The notes beneath the pieces are model-generated. The model saw only the letters and a list, made by a program, of their open reading frames with translations. It searched no databases and had not been told where the DNA came from. Source: Blastomyces gilchristii SLH14081 (lineage: Eukaryota > Ascomycota > Eurotiomycetes > Onygenales > Ajellomycetaceae). Taken from it: DNA of 64,000 nucleotides. Where the stretch lies: contig NW_003101659.1 of the NCBI RefSeq assembly GCF_000003855.2, positions 275,475 to 339,474 of the forward strand, written 5' to 3'. Shown here in pieces: positions 46,779 through 59,900 of the stretch. A program made the translations under genes and the position numbers. How positions within the stretch are numbered: position 1 is the first letter of the stretch; each line of letters begins with the position of its first letter.

Positions 46779-49193
46779 TCAGGGCGTTGGTGGCTGGAAT
46801 CGTAGAGGAACCACCCATTGATTCCCAAAGTCAACACCGTATCGCCGTCGGCTACCATATTTCCTCCATACAACCTGGCTGATACCAATATCCGCGACGG
46901 TGATGTTCCAGGCTAGCCCTTCGCCGGAGCCAAGGGCATGAATGAGCCCCGTTTTTGGCGCTGCTAGACATACAATAAATTTTGAATTGACACTCAATCG
47001 TGAGCCTTGGACGACGGTTGCTTCGCCTGAATAGAAGAAAGGGAGTTAGCCAAGGTGAAGAGTAATTAATATATCACAGAAATAAAGGAGTCGTACCTGA
47101 TACAGCAGAAAGCCCGGATGGGACATCTACGGACAGAATTTCAACATTGCTGCGATTAGCCCACGATATCATTTCGAAGGCGGTCGCTTGGTCGTCAGTT
47201 CGTAGGTCATCAAAAGCTATATGAACACCAAATAGCGCATCTATCACAAGATAAGGTGCGTAGTCACCAGAGGTCAATCGCGCTGATAGTTCCTCCCATC
47301 TCATGACTCTCCCGGTCGCCTTCTTGAAAATATCAATCTGCTTTCGTACACCGTCCATGAACTCGTCTTCACGATCCAGGCCAAGGACACATAGGGTTAT
47401 TCGATATCCCCGATTACGGAAATGTCGAGCGGCACATATAGCCCGACTACCGGTTCGATGATTCCCAGCTAAAACTAATATCGTAGAGGAATTTGCAAGT
47501 TTGGAAACTTGAGAAACTGCAGCCTCAGCAATACCTCGTCCAGCGTTTTCTGTAATGATGTCTTCTCCCAAGCCAAGCTCCGCAATGGCCAACTGCTCTA
47601 TCTCAATCATTTGAAGTGGACCGACACAGGGACATTGCCGTTTTGTTGTTGTGAGCAACAGAGAAGCAGTTGATGATGAGGTGGGTCCAATTAACGGAGA
47701 ACTCTTGTGTGGCTGCGGGCTTTCGGTACGAGACGATGTCTTTTGGCCACGAGATAAGGAGCTGATCTGGGAAGACACAAGAGTCGACCCGAGAATCGCA
47801 CTCCCTTTTCGAGATTGCGCACGGGCAGCGGATACTCTCGATCTAGCCCTCGCGGAATTTCTACCGCTGCTGAAACGCTCATCGCTGGCTTCATCCTCGT
47901 CTGTTTCCCCTGCTTCACTGTTCCATTTATCGTTCGATGGACCGTCATCAAGTACATTTTCTGTGTAGTGTAAATTCTTGCCCTCATTTGTCCCTGGTCT
48001 GTGAACTCTTCTGTTGAAGCTAACCAATCGTTCTTCTCCAGTTGTGGTATCATCATTGCGAATCTCATCGAAAACACGACGTTTATCAAACTTGGATAGA
48101 TTACTGGCGAAATCAAAGTCCCCCATCTCCTGGATATCCGTTGCGTCCTCAGTTGCCCATCCGCTCAGGTCCTCCGCATATGACTTCTTGCTCCGCATTT
48201 TTGACCGTCTCGCCCGTCCATTAGTGGATTTTTGTGGAGATGGATTTGGAGCAGGTTCAACAAACGCTGTCTGACGCCAACCCTTCCCCGGAATATTCGG
48301 CCTCGTTGTAGTTGTCGCAGCAGTAGGGTCCTCCATTATTGGGTTAACGATGGAGGATTGCACAGCAGCATCCTTATTCAACTTGTTCCTTCCACCCCTT
48401 CGACTGCGTTTTCCAGTGTACTTGAGTGGCACTTCGAGAGGCCCTGCACCTCTTCGACCCTCCGGAATATCCTCTTCCCCCTTTCCCACTTGCGTACCTT
48501 GATCCTCCGTCAAACCTTCGGTTCCGTTGAAACCCATATTATTAAACGGTTCGCTGAGTGTTGCTGCGGCATCCTCTACATCCGTTCGGTTTGGACCCGT
48601 GGCTGCTACAGGGGTAGGAACCATAACCTTTTCACTAGGACGGGTGGCAGGCTCCGAATCAGCGATCATGACTGGGGAAGTAGCGTCTCGTTTGGCAGTA
48701 AATGGAGGGGCGCTCGTGGCGGAAAACGAGTGGTGTTTAGGGGGCTTTTGGAAGCTTAGGATCGCCGGATCAACAAACCCTTGAGGTTGAGGCTCCCTCA
48801 GCATTGGTTCAACTATACTGTCCTGCCTCTGATGCGGAAGTTGCGATGGATGCTGTAGGGGGGGTAACGTGCTGCCATTCTGGAAGGGAGTATGAACTGT
48901 TGCTTCGTAGTTGTTCGTTGCCGGAGGGTGCGGTATTTGGTGGGAGGACAATTCTAGGTCAGCGATTCCCGGCGCGTCAATATGGTACAGTGGAATATGC
49001 TGCCCACTCCATAGAAGCGTTACTGTATCTGCGTCAGCACACATGCCCTGTCCATAGAATGTGGAAGACACCACAGACCATTCTGAAGCGTAAGTCGCTG
49101 TCCTGCAACATCAGCGACCACGCCTTGAACCTGAGAATTTGGGGGTGATTTGAGCGTAACGAGGACGGTATATCCCACGAAGTCCGCCGCCAT
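46779..49193 (-). CDS. EDC3: Edc3, enhancer of mRNA decapping
   Basis: P-body scaffold that activates Dcp2 and dimerises through a YjeF-N fold. Exons 49193-49079, 49022-47097 and 47026-46779 give 762 aa. The divergent LSm domain is MAADFVGYTVLVTLKSPPNS, then VVADVAGQRLTLQNVTLLWS and IPLYHIDAPGIADLELS. A long disordered region holds the FDF motif (GDFDFASNLSKFDKRRVFDE), which binds the Dhh1 helicase. The C-terminal YjeF-N domain runs from MIEIEQLAIAELGLGEDII through VLAGNHRTGSRAICAARHFR to VDVPSGLSAVSG and FIVCLAAPKTGLIHALGSG. Intron 1 is only 56 nt with a GTCTGT donor; using it restores LQNVTLLWSGQ. Confidence 0.96.
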
Positions 49194-49657
49194 AGCGAAA
49201 TTAGAGCGGTAAATGGAGAAATGGCAAGAGTCAAAATTTGGATTTCGAATAGCGCTAGAAATATTACAGGTAAGAGTGTTAAGTATTTGTTCTCGAAATC
49301 ATGTAACTAGCTATCCCTCTGGCGACCGATTTTGAGGCTTAGAGGATTGAAACCTTGCGATGACACGTGACCCCCTTATCGATAACCTTGAAGAAATGAC
49401 CGTAAATCCTGCATCTTGAACGCGCATGGAATGACTCTATTTATACTCTGTATATGCAGTGAGAAATCAAGTAAACATAGAGTGTGCAGTAATAATTAGT
49501 AAGGATCTATCAGGAATCCGAAAATTTGCTGAAGCTGAAAAAAAAAGATGACCCCTGACGACTGAATGGTACATGTACATATACCTATAAATGATTAACA
49601 ATGCTCCGATGTGGCCAAACTTTGCTCTATACAAAACTGCGACGTAAAATATGCGTC
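49194..49657. promoter_or_regulatory. EDC3 upstream region / PIF1 3' region
   Basis: 464 bp tandem spacer on the minus strand. No other feature seen. Confidence 0.4.
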
Positions 49658-52171
49658 TCATGCATATATGCTCTGAAGCACCTCATCGTCCCATTCATCC
49701 ATGTAATCTGTACCTGTTCGCTTGACAGTCATGGCTTGGTCACGGCTCTGTTTGGCAGTAGCGTTGGTATTTGCGTTCGTACTGGTGCTTGTGCTGGTGG
49801 TGCTGGTAGTGCCAACGGCGCTGGCATTCCCGTCCGCAACGGAGTTGGCATTGGCATTGGTATTGGTTGCGTCTGTGATGCTATGTATGCTAGATAAATT
49901 GGAATAAAATTCTAAGACTTTAGGGTGAACCATGACTCGACGGGGATCAAAGTTGGAAACCTGCAAGCCATCCTTAGAGGTCGCCCGACTAAGCGCAACA
50001 TAGGCTTGTCCTCTCTCGAAAACCCGTCCAAGGTCAACTTTAACTCGCTGTAGAGTCTGACCTTGTGCCTTATGAATAGAGAGTGCCCATGCAAGTATGA
50101 GCGGAATCTGCGTTCGTTGCGCTCTTACTTCACCATTTGGCAGCTCAATTTTCCACGTCTCTGGTTGGCAAAGCAGGTGTCTCTCCGTTCCATCTGGCTG
50201 GACGAAACTAACAACCGGCCAGATGCCCCTCGTGCTGACACTCCCTGTTGCATTCTCATAAGATTTCAATTTGTTGATTGTTCGTTCATTGGGATCATCG
50301 TTTGCCGAACCGCCATCAAAATTTGCGTCGTGTTTGCAGTAATAGTCGAACTTAGCTTCATCCATGAAGGCAACCACTTTCCCCAATGACCCATTTACAA
50401 GGGATTCGTCCATATTTTTGATAAGCATGACCTGAGCTCCCTTCTTAAGTTGAATGGTGGGTGCGACACAGTCAGCCAAGAGCTGTGAACGTTGCGCTTC
50501 GTTTTGCATTGTTCCGCCATCGACAGCTGTGAACACCATCGTCTTACCAGATAGCCTGCTCATTCTCGCAGAGTTGGCATTTTCGACCTCTGATCGGGTG
50601 GGAAATCTAATCTCAAGAATCAGCTGAGCAATTTCAAACACGGGACAATAGTTCATACAGTTCTGTTGCTTCTAGTGTATCGTCGACTAGGGGGCGAGCT
50701 AACTCTTTGAAGGCTACAATCGTCTCGGTGCTCAATTTCCCCAATCTCATCTCATTCAGCATAGCAGCGAATTTGGGATCCTTTTGCCTAAAGACGTGGG
50801 TCAAAAGAATTGTGTGCTGGATAGTGGTGTTCCAGGTGGAAGCTGAAAAAGCAAACTTCGCCACTTTGGTTGAATCTGGCACCGGGGGCAGTTGAAAAAA
50901 GTCACCAGTAACAACCAACTGAATGCCTCCGAATGGGCGACCGTTATTCCTGATCTTGCGAGCAATCTCCTCAAGTTTGTCAAACAAGTCACCGTCAACC
51001 ATCGAAATCTCATCAATGATGAGAACTTTAGTCCTCAACCACCGGGTCCTGTTCTTCTGGTTTCGTTTCACCTGGGGGGAGGGGGGGTTGTCAATGAGAG
51101 GCTTCAATTAACAACGGAGGTTAGTTCCTCACTAACCTTTTTTACAAGGTCTGCTACAGGCTCCTTTCCTAATCCAATCCCGGCAAAGCTATGAAGTGTG
51201 ACACCTTCAATATTACACGCTGCAAGTCCTGTTGACGCAGTGACAGCAACACGGTCAGGCTCTCTTTTATATCTTAGCCGTAGTTGTCTGATGATCTCTC
51301 TCATGAGAACTGATTTACCAGTCCCAGCAGAACCTGTAAAGAATATACTCTTGCCATCCTTAACGATGGCTTCTACTACTCTTTTTTGTTCTTCGCTTAG
51401 AAAGATAGACGCGACTTTTGGAGCTCTTGTGCCTAGGTGCTGCTGGTTTTTCTCGGAGCTCACACGTATCTTCTGTTGTTTTCGCAGTTCTTTCTGCTCC
51501 TCCTTCACAGCACTCATAGTCTTATCCCATGGTAAGGATGACGGTTTATTAGGAGCTGGAGTGCGGATAACAGATCTTGGTGCAGGTTTCGTTCGAGGCC
51601 TGTTTTCCGGTTCAGGGTTTTCATTGGCTTCCCATGGTAAAGTACGCCGTTTTGCTGGAGGAAGTAAATTTGTAGGGGGGGAAGATGACCACGGAAGTGG
51701 AAGAGTGCTTGGAGGAGCATTATCACTTGGCGGTGCCGGCTGTTCGGGGGGGGGAGGGAGTTCAGGTGGTTGAATCCGAGAGGAAGCGAACGACTGCGAT
51801 TGAGTCAGGTTTATTGAAAAGCTGGTAGGCTCGTCTAGATCAATATCATCGTCGAAATCATTCTCATCAAAGTACACGTTGCTATGAAGTACCGCTAAGG
51901 GGGTTTCCGGAGCGGGCTGGACAGCATCCAACTTTCGTTTTATCCCAGCAGTTTGACTAGAAGAAACAGGGGCAGCTCTGTTCGGAGGAGCAGCCTTTGG
52001 AAAAAGAGTTCTCGCAGGAGCAGTATGGTTGCGGACCGCTTGATTAAACATCGCAAAGCCTCGCCCTCGGTGGGACGTAAATGGGAACGACAACCGTAAG
52101 GCCAGCCGAATAATGAAGGAAGGGCTAACAATTGCAGTCGAAGCTCGAGTCAAACGAGTGTAATTGGACAT
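49658..52171 (-). CDS. PIF1: Pif1-family 5'-3' DNA helicase
   Basis: Helicase for G-quadruplexes, telomerase control, fork convergence and mtDNA maintenance. Exons 52171-51137, 51071-50659 and 50606-49658 give 798 aa. Walker A is [20 protein letters not shown], Walker B region [19 protein letters not shown], motif [19 protein letters not shown], the Pif1 block [19 protein letters not shown] is restored across the second junction, and motif VI region is [20 protein letters not shown] followed by [10 protein letters not shown]. The N-terminal 40 residues are basic and hydrophobic without acidic residues, resembling a mitochondrial presequence; Met41 opens a second possible start. The second intron is only 52 nt. 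It is divergent from DPB11. Confidence 0.96.
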
Positions 52172-52602
52172 AAACAACTGCGCGTAACACCCAGACAAAC
52201 CAATTAACCTGGGGATTACTGTAATGTGCCGTGTATACCGTTCGTAGTTGTCGATGCCATCGCCGTCTCTATAGGAGGTCTGTCTGTCTGTCTGTCTGTC
52301 TTTGCGCTTTCTTATTATTTATCTGTTTCGGACGCGCGGGTTGAAGACGCGCAGAAATGTCAATTAAATAATCACGTGACTTGTCAAGTAAACCTTACTG
52401 AATTGGAGCATAAAGGTCATGTGATCGCGTGTTCGGCGGCTCTGGGTCGCGTGTTTGCAGCTACCGTCGACAACAATGATTTAATACGAAGAAACATTTA
52501 TGCGACAGTTCGGTGTTGGCTATTGATATTTGGAAAGCTCAACCCTAACTTACCAATTTAGCTGATGTTATGGGCAAGTGGAATTGGTTTCGATTATGAA
52601 GC
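52172..52602. promoter_or_regulatory. Divergent promoter PIF1 / DPB11 with ACGCG cluster
   Basis: 431 bp head-to-head spacer. ACGCG cores lie at 52332-52336 and 52347-52351 (plus strand) and as CGCGT at 52426-52430 and 52448-52452 (minus strand). CACGTG is at 52373-52378, and a (TCTG)n repeat at 52279-52301. ACGCG is the core of MBF (G1/S) sites in fungi, and both flanking genes act in DNA replication; MBF control is inferred. Confidence 0.6.
52279..52301. repeat. (TCTG)n tetranucleotide repeat
   Basis: Five to six TCTG units between PIF1 and DPB11. Confidence 0.9.
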
Positions 52603-55600
52603 ATGGAAGGGGAGGTTGTACCAGGTAGGTAATCTGGTGCTCTATAAAATACCATTCTTATGCTGATAGATATTAGACAAGGAACGCCCTCTTTCGGGGG
52701 TGATTCTTTGCTGTACGTCGATATTGCCAGAGTACCGGGTAGGTTTGTCTTCTCCAGATCCATACCTCAATTTTCTCCAGTTGTTGATGGTTCATATAGG
52801 AAGAAATAGCTTCCATGGCCACCCAGATGGGAGCTGTCCATAAATTTGATCTCACTTCAGATGTCACGCATTTGATCGTCGGAGAACTGAATACCCCAAA
52901 ATATAGATATGTGGCCAAGGAGCGGGCTGACATAAAGGTCTTAAAGGCGGAATGGGTTGAAGCTGTCCGGTCATCCTGGGTACTTGGGGGGGATACCAAT
53001 CTTCAGGAGCTGGAAGAACAATATCGATATCCCACATTTGCTGGCTTATCTATATGCCTTACGGGATTTGACGACAGTAAGCGATGCAATGTTTTGTCAC
53101 TTCTCGTTTGTCGGTGTACACAGTCTGCTCACCACGAAAAGTGAATCACAGGAACTCCCTACAGAAGACGATCACGGACAATGGAGCGGAATTTCGCCGG
53201 GATCTTACAAAGAGTGTCACCCATCTGATTGCGCGATCTGGATATAGTCAAAAATATAAGTATGCAATGCTGTGGAAAATAACAGTGGTTAGCCTAAAGT
53301 GGCTTGAAGACAGCCTTGTGCGAGGGATGGCTCTTGATGAGAACCTCTATGACCCTCTGCTCCCGGATGAAGAGCAGGGCATTGGCGCATGGAATAGATC
53401 CGCCCCGGGAGTTCCCGTGAAGCGACCCAAAGCGGCCATAACCAATCCTCAACGGACTCGGAAAATCCGCAGAGTTGCAAGCATGAAACTGGGTGGCCAA
53501 AACGAGGATATCTGGACAGATATTGTAGGGGACGCTACGAGAACCTCAAACTCGAGTGCTAGCATTAAAACTGATCCTAGCGGGCAAATGGCTGATACTC
53601 CAGCGGTGATCCAAGAACTAAAGTCCTTCGCTAGCGAGACTACCATAACTGAAAGAGCTCGCCCTGCCATGACCGAAATGTCCACACAAAAATCACAGGA
53701 GCTTGATGTAGCTCGCCGTGGATTTTGGTTCGGCGCTAGATTTTTTATAAAAGGGTTCTCTTCAAGTCAAGTAAGCAATGCAGTTATTCACCACCTTATC
53801 CGCATATCTAACGTTCCGCTAGACTAGAATTTTGGAGACTCACCTGCGCTCTCGTGATGCTCAAATCGTTGCGTGCCTAAATGAACTTGCAGGAGACATC
53901 CCAACAAGTGGACCCGCAATGTATATACTCGTGCCGCATAATTTACCACGTTCCGAACTCCCATCTATTGATGACTTTGTCGTAGAGCCAGAAATTGTGA
54001 CGGACCTATGGATTGAGAAGTGCCTGCATAACAATGCTCTCGTGCCTCCTGAGGCACATATTACTAGCACTCCCTTCCCGAAATTCCCAATACCAGGTTC
54101 GTAAAACTTGTTCGTTTAAACACTGCATATATCTAACTATGAATAGCATTCCAAGGGCTGAGAGTTTGCTCGACTGGATTTTCCGGTATTGATCTCTTAC
54201 ATCTTTCGAAGCTCGTCAAGGTAATGGGTATGTGTTTTGACATGCCTTATCCCCATGAGCGACAATTTGGTGCTAATTTGTTACTAGGGGCTACCTATGA
54301 CGAGTTTCTCACGCCCAAAGCATCAGTGCTTATCTGCAACAGTGGAAACCCGAATCAAGAAAAACTGCGACATGTCGCGGAATGGAATATCCCAGCTGTC
54401 ATTGCGGATTGGCTATGGATTTCAGTTCAGACTGGGGAGAGAAAACCGTTCACACCGTATATAATCGAGTATAGACAGCCTCAGGACACTAGATGTCCGA
54501 CCCAACTTATTCAACGGGATGAAGTGAAACAAAATGAACCCAAGAAGCGTAAGGCGCTGTTAGAAGATGAAATATCCCCACACACCGGCCCAGACACAGC
54601 TAAACAACCCACACTTCCTGCCCGAACTAAAGAAAAATGGAAATACACTCCAGTAGCGCGAGAACCAAGTGTCCCACCCGGCAGCGCCCTCCAAGAGCTT
54701 TCAGCAAACTCGCCACGGAAAACAGCCAGCCGTTCCCCGTCCCCTTCAAAGCGCAACCAAACCCCTGTCCCCACCCTCCCCGTGCCATCTGTCAGACCAA
54801 GGCACCCAGCAGCAGAAGAATCTCATAATAATAATAACAATAATGATTATAACGAGTATAATAACGATAATAACCAGGATTCCAAAACGACTCTCGACAG
54901 CGCCCTGAATGAATTCCTAAAACAAAAGCGCCGGGCAGCTTCTTCCAAACCATCCAGCCTGGAAGATAGAGACGGTACTGGCAACGGTGTACAGCAGCAG
55001 CAGCGCAAGCGCAGAAAGCAGCTCCTTGGCCGCGCCAATTCGCATTCCTCAATGTTACTAAGTGCCACCGTACCAGGCGGCAGCGGTGGCGGCGACACGC
55101 GCATATCCCGAGCCAGCTCCATCGACACCATGAACGAAGACGGCCACGGCAGCGTCGTCGACGGGCTCGGCTTCGACAGCTCCTCGACCCCCAAAGCCCA
55201 CAGCAACGCCCCCAGCGTCTCTACCTCCTCCGTTCTCGTAAACAAGAAGACGGATAAGACAGAGGCGCAGCAGCTGCTGGAGTCTCGGTTGGAAATGTTC
55301 CGCACTCATACGACGGCTGATTTCCCGCATGGCGGCTCTATGCGCGATCATGGCGGGGCCGGGTTCCCGGACGACGATGACACGCCAGATCTGACGCAGT
55401 TGGGCTATGAGATTCCCGATGCGGCGGCTATGAGAGCTAAGATTGATGGCGGGGCGGCGGGGGTGGCGGATGGGAAAGATGGGGCTTCCGCTGCCGCCAC
55501 GGCCACGGCTAGGCACCGTGAGATCACCTCGAAGAGTTTGGTGCTTAAAGAGAACGAGGCACTGGATGGGTGGGGGAATAGGAGGAGGACTAGAAGGTCG

Positions 55601-55630
55601 GGGAAAGGGGTGACGTATGAGGGGTTATGA
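52603..55630 (+). CDS. DPB11: Dpb11/Rad4(Cut5)/TopBP1-type BRCT protein
   Basis: Scaffold for replication initiation (Sld2/Sld3 binding) and checkpoint signalling. Exons 52603-52624, 52677-52738, 52800-53076, 53124-53770, 53823-54096, 54147-54227 and 54288-55630 give 901 aa. Four BRCT repeats are visible: PLSGVILCCTSILPEYREEI to WVEAVRSSWVLGG; FAGLSICLTGFDD to WKITVVSLKWLEDSLVRGMA; RGFWFGARFFIKGFSSS to EPEIVTDLWIEKCLHNN; and AFQGLRVCSTGFSGIDLLHL to WNIPAVIADWLWISVQTGER. A long disordered tail follows with poly-Asn, poly-Gln and basic stretches. The first exon (MEGEVVP) and exon 4 acceptor were chosen by phase and BRCT continuity; those two are less certain. Intron 6 (54228-54287) is 60 nt, in frame and stop-free. 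Confidence 0.9.
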
Positions 55631-56948
55631 TTGTGTGATTTCTTTTAATCTATGGCTCCATTTTCTTTCTCGTACAGATATATCCGTGTATATACACATC
55701 GCACAGAAGGTGTGCCAAAATCTTACAAGCTTGATCGCGTTCTGTGCTGGCAGTCATCAAAGCGAGGGAATAAGGCGTGATATTTTGGTTGGTGAGGATT
55801 ACTCGTTCAAATTTTCTCTTGGAAGCGGGGAGGTGTTTTTTTTGTTCTTCTTTGGTGCAAATTTTGGTTTTGGCGTCACGTCATCAGGGGCTAGAGAAAT
55901 GTCCTGAGCACACTCTGATGGCGAGTAAATAAGGCGCCCTGTGGCTTCCAGTGCCATTTTGGATAATATATATATTGTCTGCTGAGACAAAGGCATGATA
56001 GTAGGATGAAGTGTATTTCAACTCGCCTATTCTAAACCGATAAGTCCGAGGTTATCGATAGAAAGAGGGTTCGATAGAATGGGCTTTTACAAGAGGGAAT
56101 TAAGTACAGCATTAAAGGAAGGAAGCTGCATGCCAACCACAAAAAGATCATAGTCAAAAAATGAATTGCATAAACCCCGGACAGTTATCCACTTGTAGCT
56201 AGCTATAAATTAATGTACACCAAGCGCTTCGGGTCCCCGCAAAAATAAAAGCAGAATGCTTTGCTTCAGGTAATGATTTTGCGCGCTCGGGGGAGAAGAA
56301 ATGGAAAAAGAAATAGGGCGTTGACGGGGTAATTTGTCCTTTAGGATACCAAGGGAAAAAAAGAACAAAAATAAAAATAAAAATAAAAATAAACATGGCA
56401 GAGGAACAAGAGGGAAAAAGGGCAAAAGAAATCTACACAAGCATGTAATAAGTGCTCCATTCAATTTTACTTGTTTGGTGTAGTAAAATGAAACAAAGGC
56501 ACCATATCTACATCGTGAACTATACAATATATATAGATGACCAATCTTATTCACACCCATGCACATTTGAGTATGTAATTGGTTGTGAGATGGGAGATGT
56601 TGTGAGGGAAAAAAAGACGGTGTAAAGAAGGGAGCGGATAGGGGGTATTTACATGGAAGATAGAGAAAAGAAAAAGGCGTTAGTACATACTGCGTAAATA
56701 CATACATGTGAAGATGAGAAGCATTAGAAACGCAAAGGAATAAAGAGGTGTATGCATGGATGTCTAGGAGGTGATGCATCAACCACTGTGAAGCAAAAAG
56801 GAGGAGCAAAAATAAAAAGAAATAAAAATAAAAAACGAATGGGATGATTGACGTCAGACAGCTAGGATGATACATTATCCCCATGCCCCTCCCTGACTAG
56901 CTCTTTTATTCGTCCCGGGGGGGGGGGGGGGGGGGAGGAAGAAGAAAA
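55631..56948. other. Convergent spacer DPB11 / FZO1
   Basis: 1.3 kb tail-to-tail spacer. Contains an (AAAAAT)n run near 56367-56393 and G19 at 56917-56935, 13 nt beyond the FZO1 stop. No gene seen. Confidence 0.55.
56917..56935. repeat. Poly-G (19 nt)
   Basis: Uninterrupted G run on the plus strand just 3' of FZO1; in the FZO1 sense strand it is poly-C in the 3' UTR. Confidence 0.9.
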
Positions 56949-59900
56949 TCAAGAACGCGAACCTCGCGCTGCTTGTTGCTGATATTGCGCCATACTGCCC
57001 GGCAGGGGTGATTCTAGATCAACCTGCTCAACCGCCCTGCGAGTATCCCTGCTCTCGCGGAATAGATTCGAGAAGTACTTGCTGGCAACTTCGCTCTCTT
57101 CCTTGGTCTTGCCGACTTCGGCTTTGCGCTTGGCTAGTTCTTCTGTGGCTGTCTGGAGGGTTGATTGTAGCCTGGATGCGGGCATGCGGAGGACGCGACG
57201 CACCTCAGAGGAGATGCGGGTGGCATTGGTGTGAATGTAATCGATTTCTGCGAGGGATTCGGAGAGTTTGCGCGAGATGTTTGTGGGGAGGGCGGTGGGG
57301 ATTTGGGTGAGGAGGTATGATGCGGTTAATAGTGCTAAGAAATTCAAGATGGTATTGTTAGCTCGTGTTGGGGACGAAAAGGGGTTCCCCGGGGTTAATG
57401 AAGCGGTCCGACTGGAAAGAGGAAAAATAAACTCACCTGCTGCGACCATGCCAGGCACGATCATCCGACGCATATTGTTCGTTCCCAGAATCCTAGCAGC
57501 ACCAAGCGCACCGTCGATCCAATTTGATCCTCCCAAGGCTCTTCCGCCAAGGACAGTGACAAGAGTCATCGCCATGCTGGTCCCAGCTACCTTTTCCTGC
57601 CGATGCCACAGGCCAGCGATGTCGAAAAAGTCCCATATATCGATTTCAGTATCGATCTGCCTGGCAGTGATATGTCGCTTTTGCTTGAACATAAGATCCG
57701 CGCGGAAATTAAGGTTGGGGAATTTATCTTCTCCGACGTGGAGGAGGCCGATGCTCTGGATCATGTTGACTCCCTGGACGGATTTTCCGCGAGCGTAATC
57801 CTCGCACGCGGAGACGGTGGCAGCAAGCTCGTCGAGCATAGCTACCTTCAGATCTTCCGCATACTGGAACGCGGAGAACAAACCCGGGTATTCGACGCCA
57901 AGAGTAGCTTCACCAAGTGTCGCTACTCTGGTGGACAAAGTTGTTCGAGAATGGTTATAGACTTCCTCGCACGACTCATCAATAGAATTAGAAAGCTGCT
58001 CGGTAACTTCTGTTCGACTCTTCATGCTTTCTTCGTAGGCGGGCACGAGTTCTTCGAGTTCCTTTGTCATGCGATCGAGTTCGGATGAAGCGACATCTCG
58101 GTTCGCAGAGGCAAGAACATGCAGATCAGAAAGGATGTTTAATAGATAGGTCTTTGCCGGAGCAAGTTTCGACCTTGAGCGTTTGTCAAGGACAAATCGG
58201 CGCAATGCACCCTCCAAGTTTTCGAAGTCCTGAATTTTCTCTTTCTCCTTCCCTTTTCCCTTATCGTCCGCTGCAATTGGGGCCTTTCCTTTGCCCTTTG
58301 AGCCATCCTCGTCATCCAGGTCTAGACCGTTATCACCGCCATCACCATCACCTCCTCCTCCGCCTCCACCAGCCGTGATAGCAGGCATAACAGGGACCGC
58401 ATTACTCGATACGAAGTGAACAAGTTCAGCAGACTCCTTAAACGTCCGTGGACTCAATTTAGCAATCTGCTTCAAAACCATTTGTTGACATCGTTGCTTA
58501 TCCCGGATATTGTCAAAGCCATTCACAACAATAAAAATATAAGCTTTCTCGTGGGCGGCATTCATGATAAATTCCTGTGCTGATAAGGTAAAATGGTTTG
58601 CAGCGGACACGACAAAAACGACCACGTCGATTTCCTCCTGTCGAGCGAAGACAGCAGTGGTCTTGACGGAATCAGAGTTAAGGCCGGGGGCATCAATGAT
58701 GGATATATCGACCACGCCATTGTTTAGTAATGACTCGTCAATTGTCCTTACATCCTTTAGATAAATCTTGCACTGCATATATTTGCTGTTGTCCACCACT
58801 ATCGATTCCAGGTCCTGTATGGAGTATACGTCATATGTACTCTCATCATTGCGGTTATACGGTCGGTCCTTGTGGATGGCATGGACCTCCTCAACGCCAC
58901 CATTTTCTCTCGCATCCAGCACTTCACAGAAAATACTCGTGCACGGCTGCTGGTCTTCTGGCAGAACTTTGCGACGCAACAGCGCATTGCAGAACGTCGA
59001 TTTGCCAGCATTAAGATCACCAGTAATCAACACCTTACTGGACAAATCTTCTATTCTATCCCTTAAAGATAGTAAATGTCTGATGCTCTGGCTGACCCTG
59101 CCATCTAGCAAAGACGCAATCGAGCCTTTTTCTAGTGAATGAACCAACTCTGACTGCGACAAAGCGCCGAGTTTCAGATCTAGTTTCAAGATGGAAAACT
59201 CTTGGGCGATCTGCGGCGTCACTAGCCGTGGCCCGGGAGGCGGTCTGTTTTCTGCAGCTTCGCTAGAGTCAGGAATCGCACTCCCGTCTACTCCTGCAGT
59301 CGTACGTCGCAACGGGTCTGGCCTTTCGAAAGGATTGGAATTTGCTGCATCGACCTGCCATGACTGTACACGCTGTGGACCAGGTGGGTATGAGGATGTG
59401 GGTTGAGTGGACTGGACGGGTGGGTAATGAGCGGGCCACTTGCGGTTCATTTGCTGGAGCTCTTTGAGAAGTTCTACGGTGCGGGTAATCGAGCGACTAA
59501 GCTGGGTTCGGTTCGAGTTGCTAGAGAGAACAGATAAAAGGGTTAAAATGGGGAAAAGGGAGAAATGTGGATCGGGGTCAAGGAGCAAGACATACTATAG
59601 TAATTGGTGGACATGGCTTGCGACAATCTGTCTTTCGTGCTCGGCTATATAGAACGAATATCTGTTAGTTAAAAAGAGGCCCAATCAGCAGAATTAAACC
59701 ATAAACTAACCAGCCTCATTGAGCTGACCCGGAACAACTGGTGTGTGCGAAGGTGTCGGCCGGTCCCCCATCAATCCATCCGCACTCTCGCCCATTATGC
59801 TACCCCCATAGCCAGAATCGTGATTCAGCGACGCCATCAGCGATGTCACGTTGTGAGAAACCGATCCGGACCCGACGACCATATACTCAGGCCCTTCGCC

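Noticed and set aside
51104..52198. Longer PIF1 start at a TTG upstream of Met1, and extension past the exon 1 donor
   Set aside because: TTG is not a normal start here; the ATG at 52171 fits, and the GTTAGT donor at 51136 gives conserved sequence across the junction.
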